Numbered from the stretch's first letter, positions 9,485 to 20,847 are shown. The stretch: 64,000 bases of DNA from Malassezia japonica (GCF_029542785.1 NC_083370.1:930001-994000); one strand, 5' to 3'. Numbers and translations are program-made. The notes: a model not told the origin generated them from the letters alone.

Positions 9485-10282
9485 ATGAGCACCACCAACA
9501 AAGCCTGCTGCACTCTCGCCCCTGTCCAGACCGACTAGTACGTACTTGCGATGGGAAGAATTATCGCTAACACGCGCAGCACGCCCAAGGGCACCATCGA
9601 GAAGGTCGCCGGCATTGACTCGTACGTCACCGGTGACAAGAACTCGACCAATGTGATCGTCTGCATCTACGACATCTTTGGTTTCTGGAACACGACCAAG
9701 CAGGGCGCCGACCTGCTGGCCGACTCGACCAAGTACAAGGTGGTCATGCCCGACTTCCTGAGCAACCACCCCTGGCCGATCGACGCCTTCCCGCCCCGTG
9801 ACGATGCGGAGGGTAAGAAGTTCGGCGAGTGGCTCGAGACCATCGGCAACGTCGGCGAGCGCGTCAAGGACGTCAAGTCCGTCGCCCAGGAACTCAAGTC
9901 GCAGGGCGCCCAAAAGCTCGCGCTGTACGGCTTCTGCTGGGGTGGCAAAGTCGCCAGCCAGATTGGCGGCGCCGGCTCGCCTTTCCTGGGTGTCGCCATG
10001 GTGCACCCCGCGTTCATTGCGCCGGACGACGCCAAGGCGCTCACCGTGCCGATCGGCTTCTTCCCTTCGAAGGACGAGGACAAGAAGGACGCCGACGCTT
10101 TCTGGTCGAACCTCGAGAAGGACCACCCCGAGCTGATCGCCAAGAGCCAGTACAAGTACTACGAGGAGAACCACCACGGCTTCGCCGCGGCGCGTGCCGA
10201 CCTCAACGACAAGTCGAACTACTTCGCCTTCCAGGACGTCTACACGCGCCTCGCCGACTTTTTCTGCGGCGTGTTCCAGTAG
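9485..10282 (+). CDS. Dienelactone hydrolase family protein (paralog 1), 2 exons
   Basis: The conserved fungal N-terminus (MSTTNKACCTLAPVQTDY-TPKGTIEKV) is recovered only by splicing exon 9485-9537 to 9580-10282 across a 42-nt intron. An ATG at 9551 lies inside that intron and would lose the conserved start. The 251-aa alpha/beta hydrolase has the nucleophile motif LYGFCWGGK (Cys in place of Ser, as in dienelactone hydrolases), an acidic residue in the FPSKDEDKK loop and the catalytic His in ENHHGFAAARAD. Relatives such as yeast Aim2 are cytosolic with no firmly known substrate. A second copy of identical length lies at 13317-14144. Confidence 0.9.
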
Positions 10283-10291
10283 AATTGTAGA

Positions 10292-10784
10292 CTACTTTTC
10301 CTCTACATCGATCTCGGTCGTTTCGCCACCTTTGCCATCCGCATAGACGGTGCCCGTCTGGATGCGCCCGCCTTTCGCACGCACAATTTCCTCGATTGTA
10401 CGCGGCTCGTCAGAGCTCTCGGTGAACCATCCGAGGTTGTCGGCGATCAAATGCCTACATGAGTCAGTCCACGTACCTGTTCTTGCAGCCAGGACACTGT
10501 ACAAGCACAATGCCTTTCTCGTAGGAACGCTTGGTAAACTCGTGCGAAGAACGTGTGCCACAGTCGGGCACGGTGCAGGTAAACGTAAGCGACAGACGCG
10601 GCTCGAATTCGCCAATTGGCGTCTTGGGCGCGTCGCGCACCATTGCGGAAGCATGAAGCATGCGAGGAACAGCATACCGGGGGGCAGCACGCGCCACCTG
10701 CGGCGCAAGGGCCATCGGGCGCAGCGCGCCACCCGCACGTCGGGCCACAGCACGGAGCATGAGGGGGAAGAGCAACCTCCACAT
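10292..10784 (-). CDS. ZIM17: DNL-type zinc finger protein Zim17/Hep1, mitochondrial, 2 exons
   Basis: Exons 10784-10477 and 10454-10292, joined across a 22-nt intron, give 156 aa. An Arg/Ala-rich mitochondrial presequence is followed by the DNL zinc finger: LSLTFTCTVPDCGTRSSHEF (first Cys pair), VLVQCPGCKNRH (second Cys pair) and, in exon 2, HLIADNLGWF with the defining DNL triplet. The family (Zim17/Tim15/Hep1) keeps mitochondrial Hsp70 soluble and supports import. The gene converges on DLH1 with 9 bp between stops and is divergent from MSC2 with 41 bp between starts. Confidence 0.93.
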
Positions 10785-10825
10785 TCGCGTGTTTCCGGCG
10801 CGCTTCGCTCCACGACGGTGCTAGG

Positions 10826-13282
10826 ATGGTAGCGGGCGGCGCACAGGCAATTCCGATGCAGCCGGACCCCCGCCAGCGCGGGAAGGTCAAGCTGGATGCG
10901 CTGCGAGGCGGTGTAGTGAACGTGTCGAGCCGCATCCAGATCCACCACCTCCTTGCGCTTCTCCTGACCAAGACCCTCGTCGCGTCGTCGGCGTGGCTTA
11001 CTCGGCAATGGCTGCTTGTGCCCCAGTTTGATCTCGAGACATTTCAGCTGCAGATGCGTGATATGCTTGGTGCAGACTCACTCGCATCACAGGGCGCCGC
11101 TGCCGCAGCTACAAAACTCGCCGTACATACCCCGGCCAGCGTATGGGCCGTAGCGACGATGGCGACGTCGCTCGCATCCCTGATTCTCATGGGCGTGTTC
11201 CGCGCATGGCGCTGGAAAATAACATGGGGCGAAGGCACCGCGCGGCGCCTGGCGCTGCTCGCCGTGCTCGTATTTGTACAGCTGCTCCTCTGGCTCGTTG
11301 CGCTCCGCCATTTGGGTGCGACGGTCGTGTTGATCTTTACACAGTTCTGCGAGGTATGGGTACGCGACTTGCAAATCGGATGGAAGAGCAAGACATCGGG
11401 GAGCCTCCCGGTGCTGGCGGCCCTCGGCCTCACGTTTTTCTTCTCGGTCATGACCGGCTCCGCCGTGACGATCCGCCATCCGTTTGGCGACGTGCTCGAC
11501 GAGTCGGCGAAGCAGGCCCTGCACATCACATCGCGCCTGCAAGATTCGGTCTCGTTCGGCAATCTGCTCAAGGGGTACCTGTCGCTCCTCGCCTATGCTG
11601 TGCTCACAATCGAATCGGGACGCATATCGTTCAACGTCGCCAAGGACACGGGCGGCCGCCGACGTGCACTTATTCTCGCGGTCGGCATTGCAGCCGTCGT
11701 CGCGCTTCCGCTCTCGTCGGTCGGTGCGTTTTTCGGCTACAATATGCTGCCCGCGCCGCTTGTGCCCGGCCGCCAGCTCACCCCGCAAGACGCATTTGAA
11801 ATTAGCCACTTGGTCGCTTACTGGGTGCTGGCCATCGGTCTGCTGGTGTGCGACCCGCTCGTCACGCTCACGCTCGAGTCGTACGTGACGCTCCACGCGC
11901 ACATGGCGCATGCCTGGCCGATGGTCGTCGTCGCCTCGATCGCGATTGGCTTTGGCGTGTTTAGCATCAATGTCTCCCTGGTCCAGCTTGTGGCCGCTGT
12001 GTGCGTCGGTTTTGCGCTGCATACCGTGCTGAAGCGCTCGCCGCTGTACCTCACGTCCTGGTACCGGAACCGCGCCTATTCTACGACGCTCGACGAGCAG
12101 CGTATGGCGACGGCCGTGCCGGGTTCAGATTCAACGGCGATCTCGGAGGCCGTGCATCTCTTATACCACACCCTGGTCCAGCTGCGGTGGATGATCACGC
12201 AGATTCTGGCAAACAACAACTCGCGTCGCATCTTCTTGTTCCTATGCTTGAACCTAGCTTTTATGGGCGTCCAAATGCTCTGGGGCGTGTGGACCAACTC
12301 GCTGGGCTTGATCAGCGATGCGATCCACATGTTCTTTGATTGTGCTGCGATCTTTATGGGCCTTGTGGCGAGCGTCATGGCCGAGTGGAAGACCGACGAC
12401 AAATTTCACTTTGGGTACAAGCGTGTCGAGACCCTCTCGGGCTTTGCCAACGGCATCTTTTTGGTGCTCATCAGTGTTTTTATTCTGTTCGAAGCCGTGC
12501 AGCGCATCATTGAGCCGCCTGTTATGAACAACATGATGCAGCTCTTGATTGTGAGCACGCTGGGGTTATTGGTCAACCTATTTGGCATGTTTGCCATGGG
12601 TACGTTTTTTTGCTGACACAGGCCACCACCATCATGGGCACAGCCATGGAAGCTGCCCGAGCCACGGGCACGACCATGGGCACGACCATGGGCACGACCA
12701 TGGGCACGACCACGGCCATGGGCACGGGCACGACCATGGCCACTCGCACAATATGCTAGGCCTCTACTTGGTACGTTGTCTCTCTAACAACAGCACGTCA
12801 TGGCCGACACGCTCGGATCTGTCGGTGTCATTATCAGCACGATTCTGATCCACTACTTCCACTGGACTGGCTTTGACCCGATCGCCTCGCTTCTGATCGG
12901 CCTCATGATCCTCGGCTCGGTGATTCCGCTGGTGATTGACTCGGGTCGGATCCTCTGCCTGGATCTCGGTGCGAGCGATACGAGCGCCATCGAGCATGCC
13001 TTGGCACAGGTGCAGGCCCTGCCTGGCGTCCAGAGTTACTCGGCCGCGCGCTTCTGGCCTTTGGATGGAGCATCCTTGATTGGCTCAATTGTACGTACAC
13101 CCGCGGACCACTGACCACAGCATATTTTGGCGGAGACTGATACCCACGGAGAGCATGACGGGGACCGTGCTCTCAGCAATACTTCCTTGCTCGCGCGGCA
13201 AGTCGAAGCGCTTCTGAAACACGACATTCCCGGCCTCGAGGCCGTCACCGTCCAAGTAGACACTTCGGACGTCGTCCGATAG
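10826..13282 (+). CDS. MSC2: Msc2-like zinc transporter (cation diffusion facilitator), 4 exons
   Basis: Exons 10826-12599, 12622-12770, 12794-13090 and 13121-13282 give 793 aa. The introns are 22, 23 and 30 nt. The N-terminal half has many membrane helices unlike the core family, as in yeast Msc2. The CDF core starts near residue 470: [33 protein letters not shown] with the metal-site Asp/His residues, [14 protein letters not shown], a His-rich loop of GHDH repeats, and [16 protein letters not shown] with the second HxxxD site. Msc2 with Zrg17 moves zinc into the ER and secretory pathway in yeast. All three introns lie in the C-terminal third, one just before the His loop. Confidence 0.9.
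12667..12740 (+). repeat. 12-nt tandem repeat encoding the MSC2 histidine-rich loop
   Basis: A near-perfect 12-nt unit (ggcacgaccatg, encoding G-H-D-H) is repeated about five times, then continues with degenerate GHGH units. It stays in frame with the transporter and encodes its cytosolic zinc-binding loop. In-phase tandem repeats of this kind can expand or contract without breaking the frame. Confidence 0.7.
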
Positions 13283-13316
13283 TTAATGACTAAGCTGCTC
13301 TTGAAAACGTTCCACC

Positions 13317-14144
13317 ATGGCGACGCACACGTCAACGAAGTGCTGTTCGACGCCCCCTGTGCAGTCCAAGTAGTAGGTATCACTGGCTTATCCGGCACAT
13401 CCAAAGGCCGTATCGAGACGATTGGCGGCGTGTCTTCGTATGTCGTCGGCAGCGCGGCTTCGCCCACGGCGATCGTGGCCATTTACGATATCTTTGGCTT
13501 CTGGTCGTCGACCGAGCAGGGCGCTGATATCCTTGCGGAAGCCACAGGCGCTCGTGTCGTAATGCCTGACCTCTTTGAAGGCAAGCCGCTAGGCATCGAC
13601 GTCATTCCGCCCGACACGCCCGAAAAGAAGCAGATGATGCAGGACTGTGCGTTGCTTTACTGACCCAGTCTTTGCCGGCATCGGCAACACGACACAGTAC
13701 GGCGACAAGCTCTTGACCATTGCCAAGGACCTAAAGGCGCATGGCGTGTCCAAGCTAGGCCTCTACGGTCTATGCTGGGGCTCGAAGGCGGCAGGTACGT
13801 GCTCTGTGCGTACTGACACAGTTCCTGCGTGTGGCCCCAGCACGCCTTATGATGCATATGTGCAGATCCATCCCTCGTTCGTGGATTCAGAGGACGCGAA
13901 CAAAATCAGCATTCCTTTTGCCTCGTTCACATCCAAGGACGAATCGGGCGAAGCAGTCGACGCATTCCTTAAGAACGCTGCGACGAACCCCGCCAACCAG
14001 GGCAAGTTTGTGCACCACCACTATCCCGACAACCACCATGGATTTGCTGCAGCGCGTGCGAATCTCGATGACGCCTCGAACGCCGCCTCATTCCAGGACG
14101 TCTACCAGCGCACCGCGTCCTTCTTCATGCAGCACCTCAAATAG
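13317..14144 (+). CDS. Dienelactone hydrolase family protein (paralog 2), 4 exons, one with unusual splice site
   Basis: Exons 13317-13372, 13396-13646, 13669-13794 and 13822-14144 give 251 aa, the same length as paralog 1. The first exon encodes a matching N-terminus (MATHTSTKCCSTPPVQSKY), and its intron sits at the same residue as in paralog 1, but the only frame-compatible 3' end is GG rather than AG. The other introns are 22 nt and 27 nt. Catalytic features are LYGLCWGSK (Cys nucleophile), FTSKDESGE and the His in DNHHGFAAARAN. If the first intron is not removed, translation could start at 13286 in a frame that lacks the family N-terminus. Function is unknown beyond the hydrolase family. 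Confidence 0.82.
13373..13395 (+). other. Probable 23-nt intron with GT-GG ends
   Basis: The donor is GTAGGT and a CTTAT branch-like motif precedes the end, as in neighbouring micro-introns, but the last dinucleotide is GG where AG is expected. No GT/AG pair nearby keeps the frame. Equal protein lengths and the shared intron position in the two paralogs support removal exactly here. Confidence 0.5.
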
Positions 14145-14238
14145 ACTCTGACCCCGCCCCATTGTGCTTAAGTAATTAACACCCTGCAGCTTGCAGCTGT
14201 GCACGGTAGCGCGCCGTGTGCTCTCTTCTTGCGCGACG

Positions 14239-17200
14239 ATGACAGATACGGGGACGGTTCCGGACCAGTTCCCCACAGACACAGAGGGGCAGGCCGAGCA
14301 TGGCTACTGCTCCTTTTTTGTTAGGGCGCTGTACAATTATATTGCGCCCGACAAGAACATGCTCACGTTTCGAGCTGGGGACGTGATTGAGGTCTTGACG
14401 CAGCTTGAGAACGGCTGGTGGGACGGTCTGCTGGACGATAAGACGCGCGGATGGTTTCCATCGAACTATGTGGAACTGATATCCGACGAAACTGCGGCAA
14501 CAATGCTCAAGCCGCAGCGTATGGCACCTTCGCCGATCGAAAGCGTAGCCACCTCGACCGCGACCGAGCAGCGTCTGTACCCCATGGCCGAGTCGGCCTG
14601 TAAGCAGATCCGGGCCCTGATCGAACTCACTCTGCCGACGACTCAGTTGAAGCACGCGCCAAGCTTGGAAGATACCGAAGCGCGTGTCGAGTCCTTCTTG
14701 CGCAACACGACCCTGGCTGTGCACGACGTACGCCAGTTTCTCTCTTCTTCGGGCTTGTCAGAGGTGACGCGGTCCAGCCCGCAAGTTTTGCAAAAGGACG
14801 AGCGCGCATCTCTCGTGCGCATGCAGTTGCTTGCTCGAGAGTCGACCGCGCTGCTCTCCAAACTCGTCCTACATATGCGCGAACTGACCAAGATGCTGCA
14901 TTTGTGTGCAGCCGATCCTAGACGACATACTGACCTATGGATTTCGTATTGCAAGGAGCAGGTCGGGATGCATGAAGGTTCGCTGCGGCTTAAGGAGATG
15001 ATTCGTGCGTTTGCCCAAGAGGTAGACCGTGCGCCGCCAGTCCTCAAGGTGCTGATGGGAGATGCACAGCGTTCAATGGCAGGGAGCCCTGCGACATCGC
15101 GGTACTCGACTCTTTCGGAATTCGGAATGGAGGGCGCGAGGAAGCCCAAGTCGTCTGACCTTGGTCTTAGCGCCGAGGTTCACGCGCTACTCTCTTCGAA
15201 CGTCATGCCGTCTCCTCGGCATTCAGCGCAAAGAGGCGCCGAATTGCCATCCATTGATATCCGGACGAGCTACTCGACCTTCCACCGCTTGCTAAGGAAT
15301 CTGAACGATACGCTCTATGCGCCCAAAGCGCTGTCGTGTGAGCAAGCAACTTGGCAGCGCTCGCTGCGTGATCTGCTCGAGCACGTTGGCTCCATGCTCA
15401 TTCTCTTTGACAGAATTGACTTATCGACGTCGCTGGGCCAGCTTGCGACTCCGCAAGTCGGCGACGATGACACGGAGAAACTTGGACACCATTTCTACCA
15501 GCAGTACGCTTCTGCCAAGCAACGCATGGCGAATTCCGCCAACAGCCTATTGGTTACAGCTCAATGTGCACTCAGGGCGAATATGGTGCATGTGCACAGC
15601 GTCCATCAGGATCTTGCAAGCAAGGCACGCCTCTTGGAGCTTGACTCCGAGCAGCTATTTGAGGCGATGCACAGGTGTTTCAAGGCGATCCGCAGTACAT
15701 ATACTCTTTCGAACGATGGAAAGAGCAAGGATGCACAGGTTACCCCGCTAAGCGCGGCTCTGTCCACGATGCACGTCTCTCCTTCATCTCCAAGGCCCCA
15801 GGGCGATCCCGTGCCAAACAGCGCCCCCGCCGTCGTTGTGCCCCCGCCGCGTTCCAAGTTACGCCCGGGCGTGAGTACGTCGCCTTCCGAGATCTCGTCG
15901 TCATTGGGTACAGACATTGAGCCCGGTGACCTTGTCTTTACGGACCACGGTACCGTGAAAGGGGGTACATTACACGCTCTTGTTGCCCACTTGACCCAGC
16001 ACGACAAGTTCGACGAAAAGTTCTTTGTCACATTCCTCACTACCTACCGCTCATTTATGACCACCAAGGAATTCATCACTCTCTTGATCGAGCGCTTTCA
16101 TACTCCTGCACCGGAAGGGTTGCCGGAAGAGGAGCAAGCACGTTGGGCAGAGCTAAAGCAACTGACCGTTCGCCAGCGTGTCCTGAAAGCGCTGAAAACT
16201 TGGCTTGAAGAACAGTACTTGCCACAGGATGCGCCTGTGTTGAGCACCCTCTCCAACTTTGCAAACTCCGACTTGGAAGACCAAGACATGCAAAGCGAGC
16301 GGCAGCAGCTTCTGCGTCTTATTGGGTGCTACAAGTACGGTCTGGACAAGTCGGGTCAAAAACCAAGCATTACGATGCCAGCGCCGGTGCCTATATTGCC
16401 TCCCAACATGCGAACCGCTGAGCTGATGGATATGGATCCCCTGGAGATTGCCCGGCAGCTTACGTTGATCGAGAGCAAACTCTTTTGCAAAATCAAGCCA
16501 ATCGAGTGTTTAGGCAAGGCATGGTCGGGCCCTCTTTCGAAGACCAAGGCTAAAGGCATCACCGATACCATTGCCATGTACAACAAAGTATGTTCCTGCT
16601 CTAACCTCAGATTACTTGCTGGGTACAAGACTCGCTCCTTGCCCACACCAATACCACACAACGAGCACAGGAGTTGGAACACTTTATACTTGTTGCTGAT
16701 GTACGTTGCACATTCCCACTGATCCAGCGCTGTCGCATGTTGAACAACTTCTCGTCCATGTGGGCCATTCTGTCCGGTCTGAACAGCACTTCTATTTTCC
16801 GCTTGCGCCGTACCTGGGATCTCCTAGGCTTCCGGACGATGAAAACGTTTGAGAGAGCAAATGCGATCACCCTTCCTCAACACAACTTTGCCGCATACCG
16901 GGAACTACTCTGCAAAGTAACCCCCCCTTGCGTCCCCTTCTTTGGATTGTATACCAAGGACCTGACCTTTATTGAAGATGGAAATCCCGACACTCTCATC
17001 TCTGACTCGCGGTTAATCAATTTTAACAAGCGCAAACTACTCGCCGAAGTTATTCTGGAAGTCAAGACTTTCCAAAAGACGCCGTACAATTTCATGCTCG
17101 TCCCCACGATTGAGCGCTACTTGGATGCCCATTTGGTGTGCCAAAGCGACGATCAAGAAAGGTACCAACGCAGCTTGGAGATCGAGCCCCGTGAACGGTA

Positions 17201-17282
17201 TGACTCCGACGAGCTCACACCTAGTTACGCATCGGGCGAGGAAAGCTTTTCCAAAATGCTACAGGACAATGGATTCCTCTAG
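14239..17282 (+). CDS. CDC25: CDC25-type Ras guanine-nucleotide exchange factor with N-terminal SH3, 3 exons
   Basis: Exons 14239-16587, 16611-16700 and 16728-17282 give 997 aa. The introns are 23 and 27 nt, both within the catalytic domain. Residues about 25-85 form an SH3 domain (ALYNYIAPDKNMLTFRAGD, NGWWDGLLDDKTRGWFPSNY). A RasGEF-N module begins near residue 560 (GTVKGGTLHALVAHLT, FFVTFLTTYRSF). The CDC25 catalytic domain follows: ELMDMDPLEIARQLTLIESK, LEHFILVAD joined across the second intron to RCRMLNNFSSMWAI, then SIFRLRRTWDLL and FFGLYTKDLTFIEDG. The order SH3 / RasGEF-N / RasGEF is that of fungal Cdc25, which activates Ras for cAMP signalling. The 27-nt intron has no in-frame stop, so retention would add nine residues. 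Confidence 0.92.
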
Positions 17283-17325
17283 GTTTGTACAGCCAAAAAT
17301 GTGATTATGCAAAATTTTAAAAAAT

Positions 17326-17420
17326 GCTTCCGCGCCGGGAATTGAACCCGGGTCTGGTCCGAACAATCGGGACAAGCCTTCATGACAAGGACCCGTCATA
17401 GCCACTAAACTACGCAGAAG
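17326..17420 (-). tRNA. tRNA-Asp (GTC) with a 21-nt intron
   Basis: Read on the minus strand, a 7-bp acceptor stem pairs positions 17420-17414 with 17333-17327. The T-arm is CCGGG-TTCAATT-CCCGG. The anticodon stem GGTCC / GGACC closes only if a 21-nt intron (17382-17362) directly 3' of A37 is removed, leaving loop TTGTCAC with anticodon GTC at 17386-17384. A run of six T follows the gene, a standard Pol III terminator. The position one base 3' of the anticodon is the canonical nuclear tRNA intron site. Confidence 0.85.
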
Positions 17421-17507
17421 TTATAAAGTTGTGGGCCAAATGCCTATATGAGTCCCACCACCCCCTCGCACGCCCCGCCATTAACGCGCTTGTACATCCC
17501 GTAAACT

Positions 17508-19078
17508 TTATGCCTTGCCATGGTACAACGAAGCTATGTTGATGAGGACCTCCACAGGGTCCAATAACGTAGTAAAAGGGTGAGTTTGTGCCTCTGCCGT
17601 CGGCGTCTCTTCGAGCGAGTCCTCGTCCAACAGCATGGCGGTGGCCTCGTGTTCCTCGGCGCTGTCTTCCATGGTCCGCTTGGCATCGGCCAATTCGCCA
17701 AGCAACATTGTCCACACGCCGTCGTCAATAGGCACTGATTTTTGCGCGAGCGTGCGAAGCAGGTAGCACTTTAGCCATAGGTTGCGGTACCACTCTGTCA
17801 TGCACTCGGAGAATACGGCCACTTCGACCTTGTCGTTGCGGGAAACGGGTGCAGATAAAGTGCCGGCGTAGAAAAAGGGAAGCTGGATCCAATGGGCGAG
17901 CTCGGAGGAAGCCATCGTGTGGCTGGTGCGCATCTGCCCCTCCTTGGCGTGGTCTGGGTCGCACCGTTGGTATAGATACAAGTAAATGGCATCAAGAAAA
18001 GCCCACGAATCCTTGACGCGCGTCTGCTGTCAGCGTAGTAACGTACTTCACATAAAATTTCCAAGTGAATCTGCTTGAGCATGCTGAAAAAGTATGCCGT
18101 GGTATATTGGAGTGCGACAGCGAGCGCCGCATTTTGAGCAGAATAGGTAGCGAGCTGGGTAAGTTGGGCAACGTACTGCGCCATAAACAATAGCTGTTGT
18201 CTCTACCCTCTCTTGGAGTGCATCCCGATCGTTCCTGCTCTCGTCCTCGTCCTCCGTCGGTGCCTGCCACGGAAACGAAAAGAGCAGCTTGACCAGGGTC
18301 CGCATTTCGTCCTTGCCGTGCAGAGTACAGAACAGCGTGTCCCGTGCCTTTTCCCACTGGCAAATCTGAGCGAGCGCACCGAGCGTGCGCCACGCGCCTT
18401 CAGTCGGCTGGTAGTGTTTCTGCTCGGACGACTCGAGCCACGATTCGCGCCCTTTGGACGGGCTGGCAGTCGGTGTAAAAGACCGTGAACGCGCCGGTCC
18501 CATCCAAAACTCTGCCATAGGAGAGTGCCATGGCTGCTCCGAGTCCAGCTCGCCATTCGGTTCATGGGACAACAGCTCCCACACCGTGTCGAATTTGACC
18601 GGAATCGCGTCCGCCCACTGTGCGAGCGGCGTGCTCGCCAGCGCATCTCGGCTAGTATATGTCCTCCTCCAAGCGCCCACAAGCTTGTGCCTGTCTGTCT
18701 CCTGGCCAGGGAGGAAGGCAAGCGCCGGGTCGCGCTGTCCGAATCGCATCAACAAAATCGTGGCCAGGCGTATGGCACTAGCGGTCGGCCGCAGGAACGA
18801 TGCTTGGCGCACGCGTCGGGAAGGCGATGCAGCCTGAAGGAGCGACCGCTCTGCCCCCTGCATCCCCACCTCACTCATGGGCAGCGAGCAGAGACTAAGG
18901 CACAGCACCTTGCGCATCAATGCCCTAGGTGAGTCGCTTCACGTACGCATTCGGAAAATCGTGCTCGGGATACGCCGTATCCAAAATCCCCAGCCCCGCC
19001 TCATCTATGTTAGTGCTGCGACGTACACTGCTCCTCGTCTAGGTAGTCCTCCACGAGCTGCGCCAGCGGCCTGGCCAT
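17508..19078 (-). CDS. Unrecognised protein, 5 exons joined by micro-introns
   Basis: Exons 19078-19027, 19004-18947, 18924-18177, 18154-18047 and 18023-17508 give 493 aa. The introns are 22, 22, 22 and 23 nt, and each fits in phase. The start (MARPLAQLVEDYLDEEQYEA) is chosen because the first two exons extend the frame cleanly to the divergent WD40 gene. The protein is predicted mostly helical, with long Leu/Ala-rich helices (IRLATILLMRFG, LAVALQYTTAYFFSMLKQIH) and an acidic C-terminal region. There is no signal peptide and no motif I recognise; the repeat-like helical layout could suit a scaffold or complex subunit, but that is speculation. The last intron has an alternative AG three bases upstream that would add one residue. 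Confidence 0.75.
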
Positions 19079-19163
19079 GGCGCGTCGAGGAGCGTTCGTT
19101 GGCACGTGCATATTTCGCGCCGATTCATCCCCGATCTCGCGGCGCAGCGCTACGCGAGCGGCC

Positions 19164-20784
19164 ATGACGGCCATCACGTACGAGGCCCCTTGTACGTACC
19201 CCGACTGACCCCAGGGCCCGTATATGCTTTAGCCTGGTCAACAGGCTCTGGGCCATCACGAAAGAGTACAGAGTAGGTCGTTTGACTGACCCAGCGACTA
19301 CGATGAGAAGCTCACACGCACGCTGCCCGATACGGCCCGCCTGGCCGTCGGCAGCTTTGTGGAAGAGTATTCTAACCGCATTCAGGTGCTTGGCATGACG
19401 CCTGACGAGCATGGGTATGTTTAATTACTTATGCAGTGACCCATCCGTGTCGGTCCTTGCCGATGCCTCGCATCCCTACCCGGCGACCAAGCTGGGCTTC
19501 CAGCCCTCGTCTTTGTCGACGCGTGACGAGGAAAAAGGCGGCTCTGCATTTGGGTGGTCGAGCAACACGGACCCCCGCAACGTGAGTATCAGCAGTGCGA
19601 GCAGTGCGAGCAGTGCGGGCAGCAGCTCGGCGGCCGACATGAGCGAGTTTGCGCACGATGCGGTCGACAACTACCCCGATACCGAGCTCCTTGCGAGCTC
19701 TGCCGAATGCCTGCACATTTGGGAGATCCAGCGCAACGACAACATGGCTGAAGTGTACGAAGGGTACGAGGCCATGTCCTTGCGCGACGCCCCCGACAAA
19801 CCTCGTACGCCTCCTACGCGGTTCACGCTGAAGGAAAAGTGCGCGCTCGCGCATGCCAAGAGCTCGACGTCCCCCCCCGCCCCCCTCACGTCCTTCTCGT
19901 GGAATGCGCCGTCGCCGAATTTGATTGTCACGTCGTCGATCGACACGACGTGCACGATCTGGGACCTTCCGACGCGGTCTGCGCTCACGCAGCTCATTGC
20001 GCACGACCGTGAAGTGTACGATGTAGACTGGTGTCCCGGAAGCGCCGATGTCTTTGCGTCGGTCGGTGCCGACGGCAGTGTGCGTGTCTTTGATCTGCGG
20101 AATCTCGAGCACAGCACGATTATCTACGAGACCAACGCGCAGCAGACGCCGCCGAGCAGCCGTAATACGGACAGCGCATCGTACAGCTCAAAAGGCACGC
20201 TGCCGCTGCTGCGCATTGCCTTTAACCCCTGGGACGCCAACTACCTCGCGACCTTTCACCTGGAGTCGGACATGGTCCAGATTCTGGACGTGCGTGCGCC
20301 GGGCAGCCCGATCCTCGAGCTGCGTGGCCACAGCGGCCCGGTGAACTGCGTGGGCTGGGGCCCGCCGAGTCACGGCCAGAGCCGCAACGGCCCCAGCAAA
20401 GGCATGATCTGCACCGGGGGCGACGATGCGCAGTGCCTCGTGTACGACATGGCCAGTGCGACGCTCCGCTCGGCCTCGGCGCAGGGCCGCCGCTCGCGCA
20501 ACAGCACTTCGGATAGCCGCAGCAGTCCGGCGCAGGTGGATGCGCTGCGTATCGGCGCCGAAGTGCCTGTGCTCGCCTATACGGCGCCGTCGATGGTGAA
20601 CAACGTGTCGTGGCTGCGCAGCCCCCTTGCCTCGCGGCGACCCGCACACGGCAAGCACCACAGTTTCTACCGGAATCTACTCCACGAGTGGACGGACTAC
20701 ACGTCGCCCTCAGGGCAAGGAACCGGCAACGCCGACTGGCTCGCGCTCTGCGCCGGAAAGGCCGTCAAGATGCTCCGTGTGTAA
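19164..20784 (+). CDS. WD40 protein of the WDR68/DCAF7 (AN11/TTG1) family, 4 exons
   Basis: Exons 19164-19191, 19215-19272, 19295-19414 and 19437-20784 give 517 aa, with introns of 23, 22 and 22 nt. The spliced N-terminus reads ITYEAPWPVYALAWS, then LAVGSFVEEYSNRIQVLGM and SHPYPATKLGFQP, the order that marks the WDR68/DCAF7 family. WD repeats continue with TSFSWNAPSPNLIVTSSIDT-type blades, VYDVDWCPGSADVFASVGAD, LLRIAFNPWDANYLATF and VNCVGWGP. Ser-rich insertions (residues about 130-160 and 400-425) make it longer than the usual 340 aa. The family scaffolds DYRK kinases and cullin-4 ligases in other eukaryotes. Divergent from the 493-aa gene with 85 bp between starts. Confidence 0.82.
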
Positions 20785-20847
20785 TTGGGTAGAGATTGAG
20801 AAATGGGAAATTAAAATTTACGCGTCGGCGCGCCGCTCACGACGACC

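Noticed and set aside
9551..9579. ATG at 9551 as the start of the first dienelactone hydrolase
   Set aside because: It lies in a 42-nt intron; the ATG at 9485 gives the conserved family N-terminus and the same length as the paralog.
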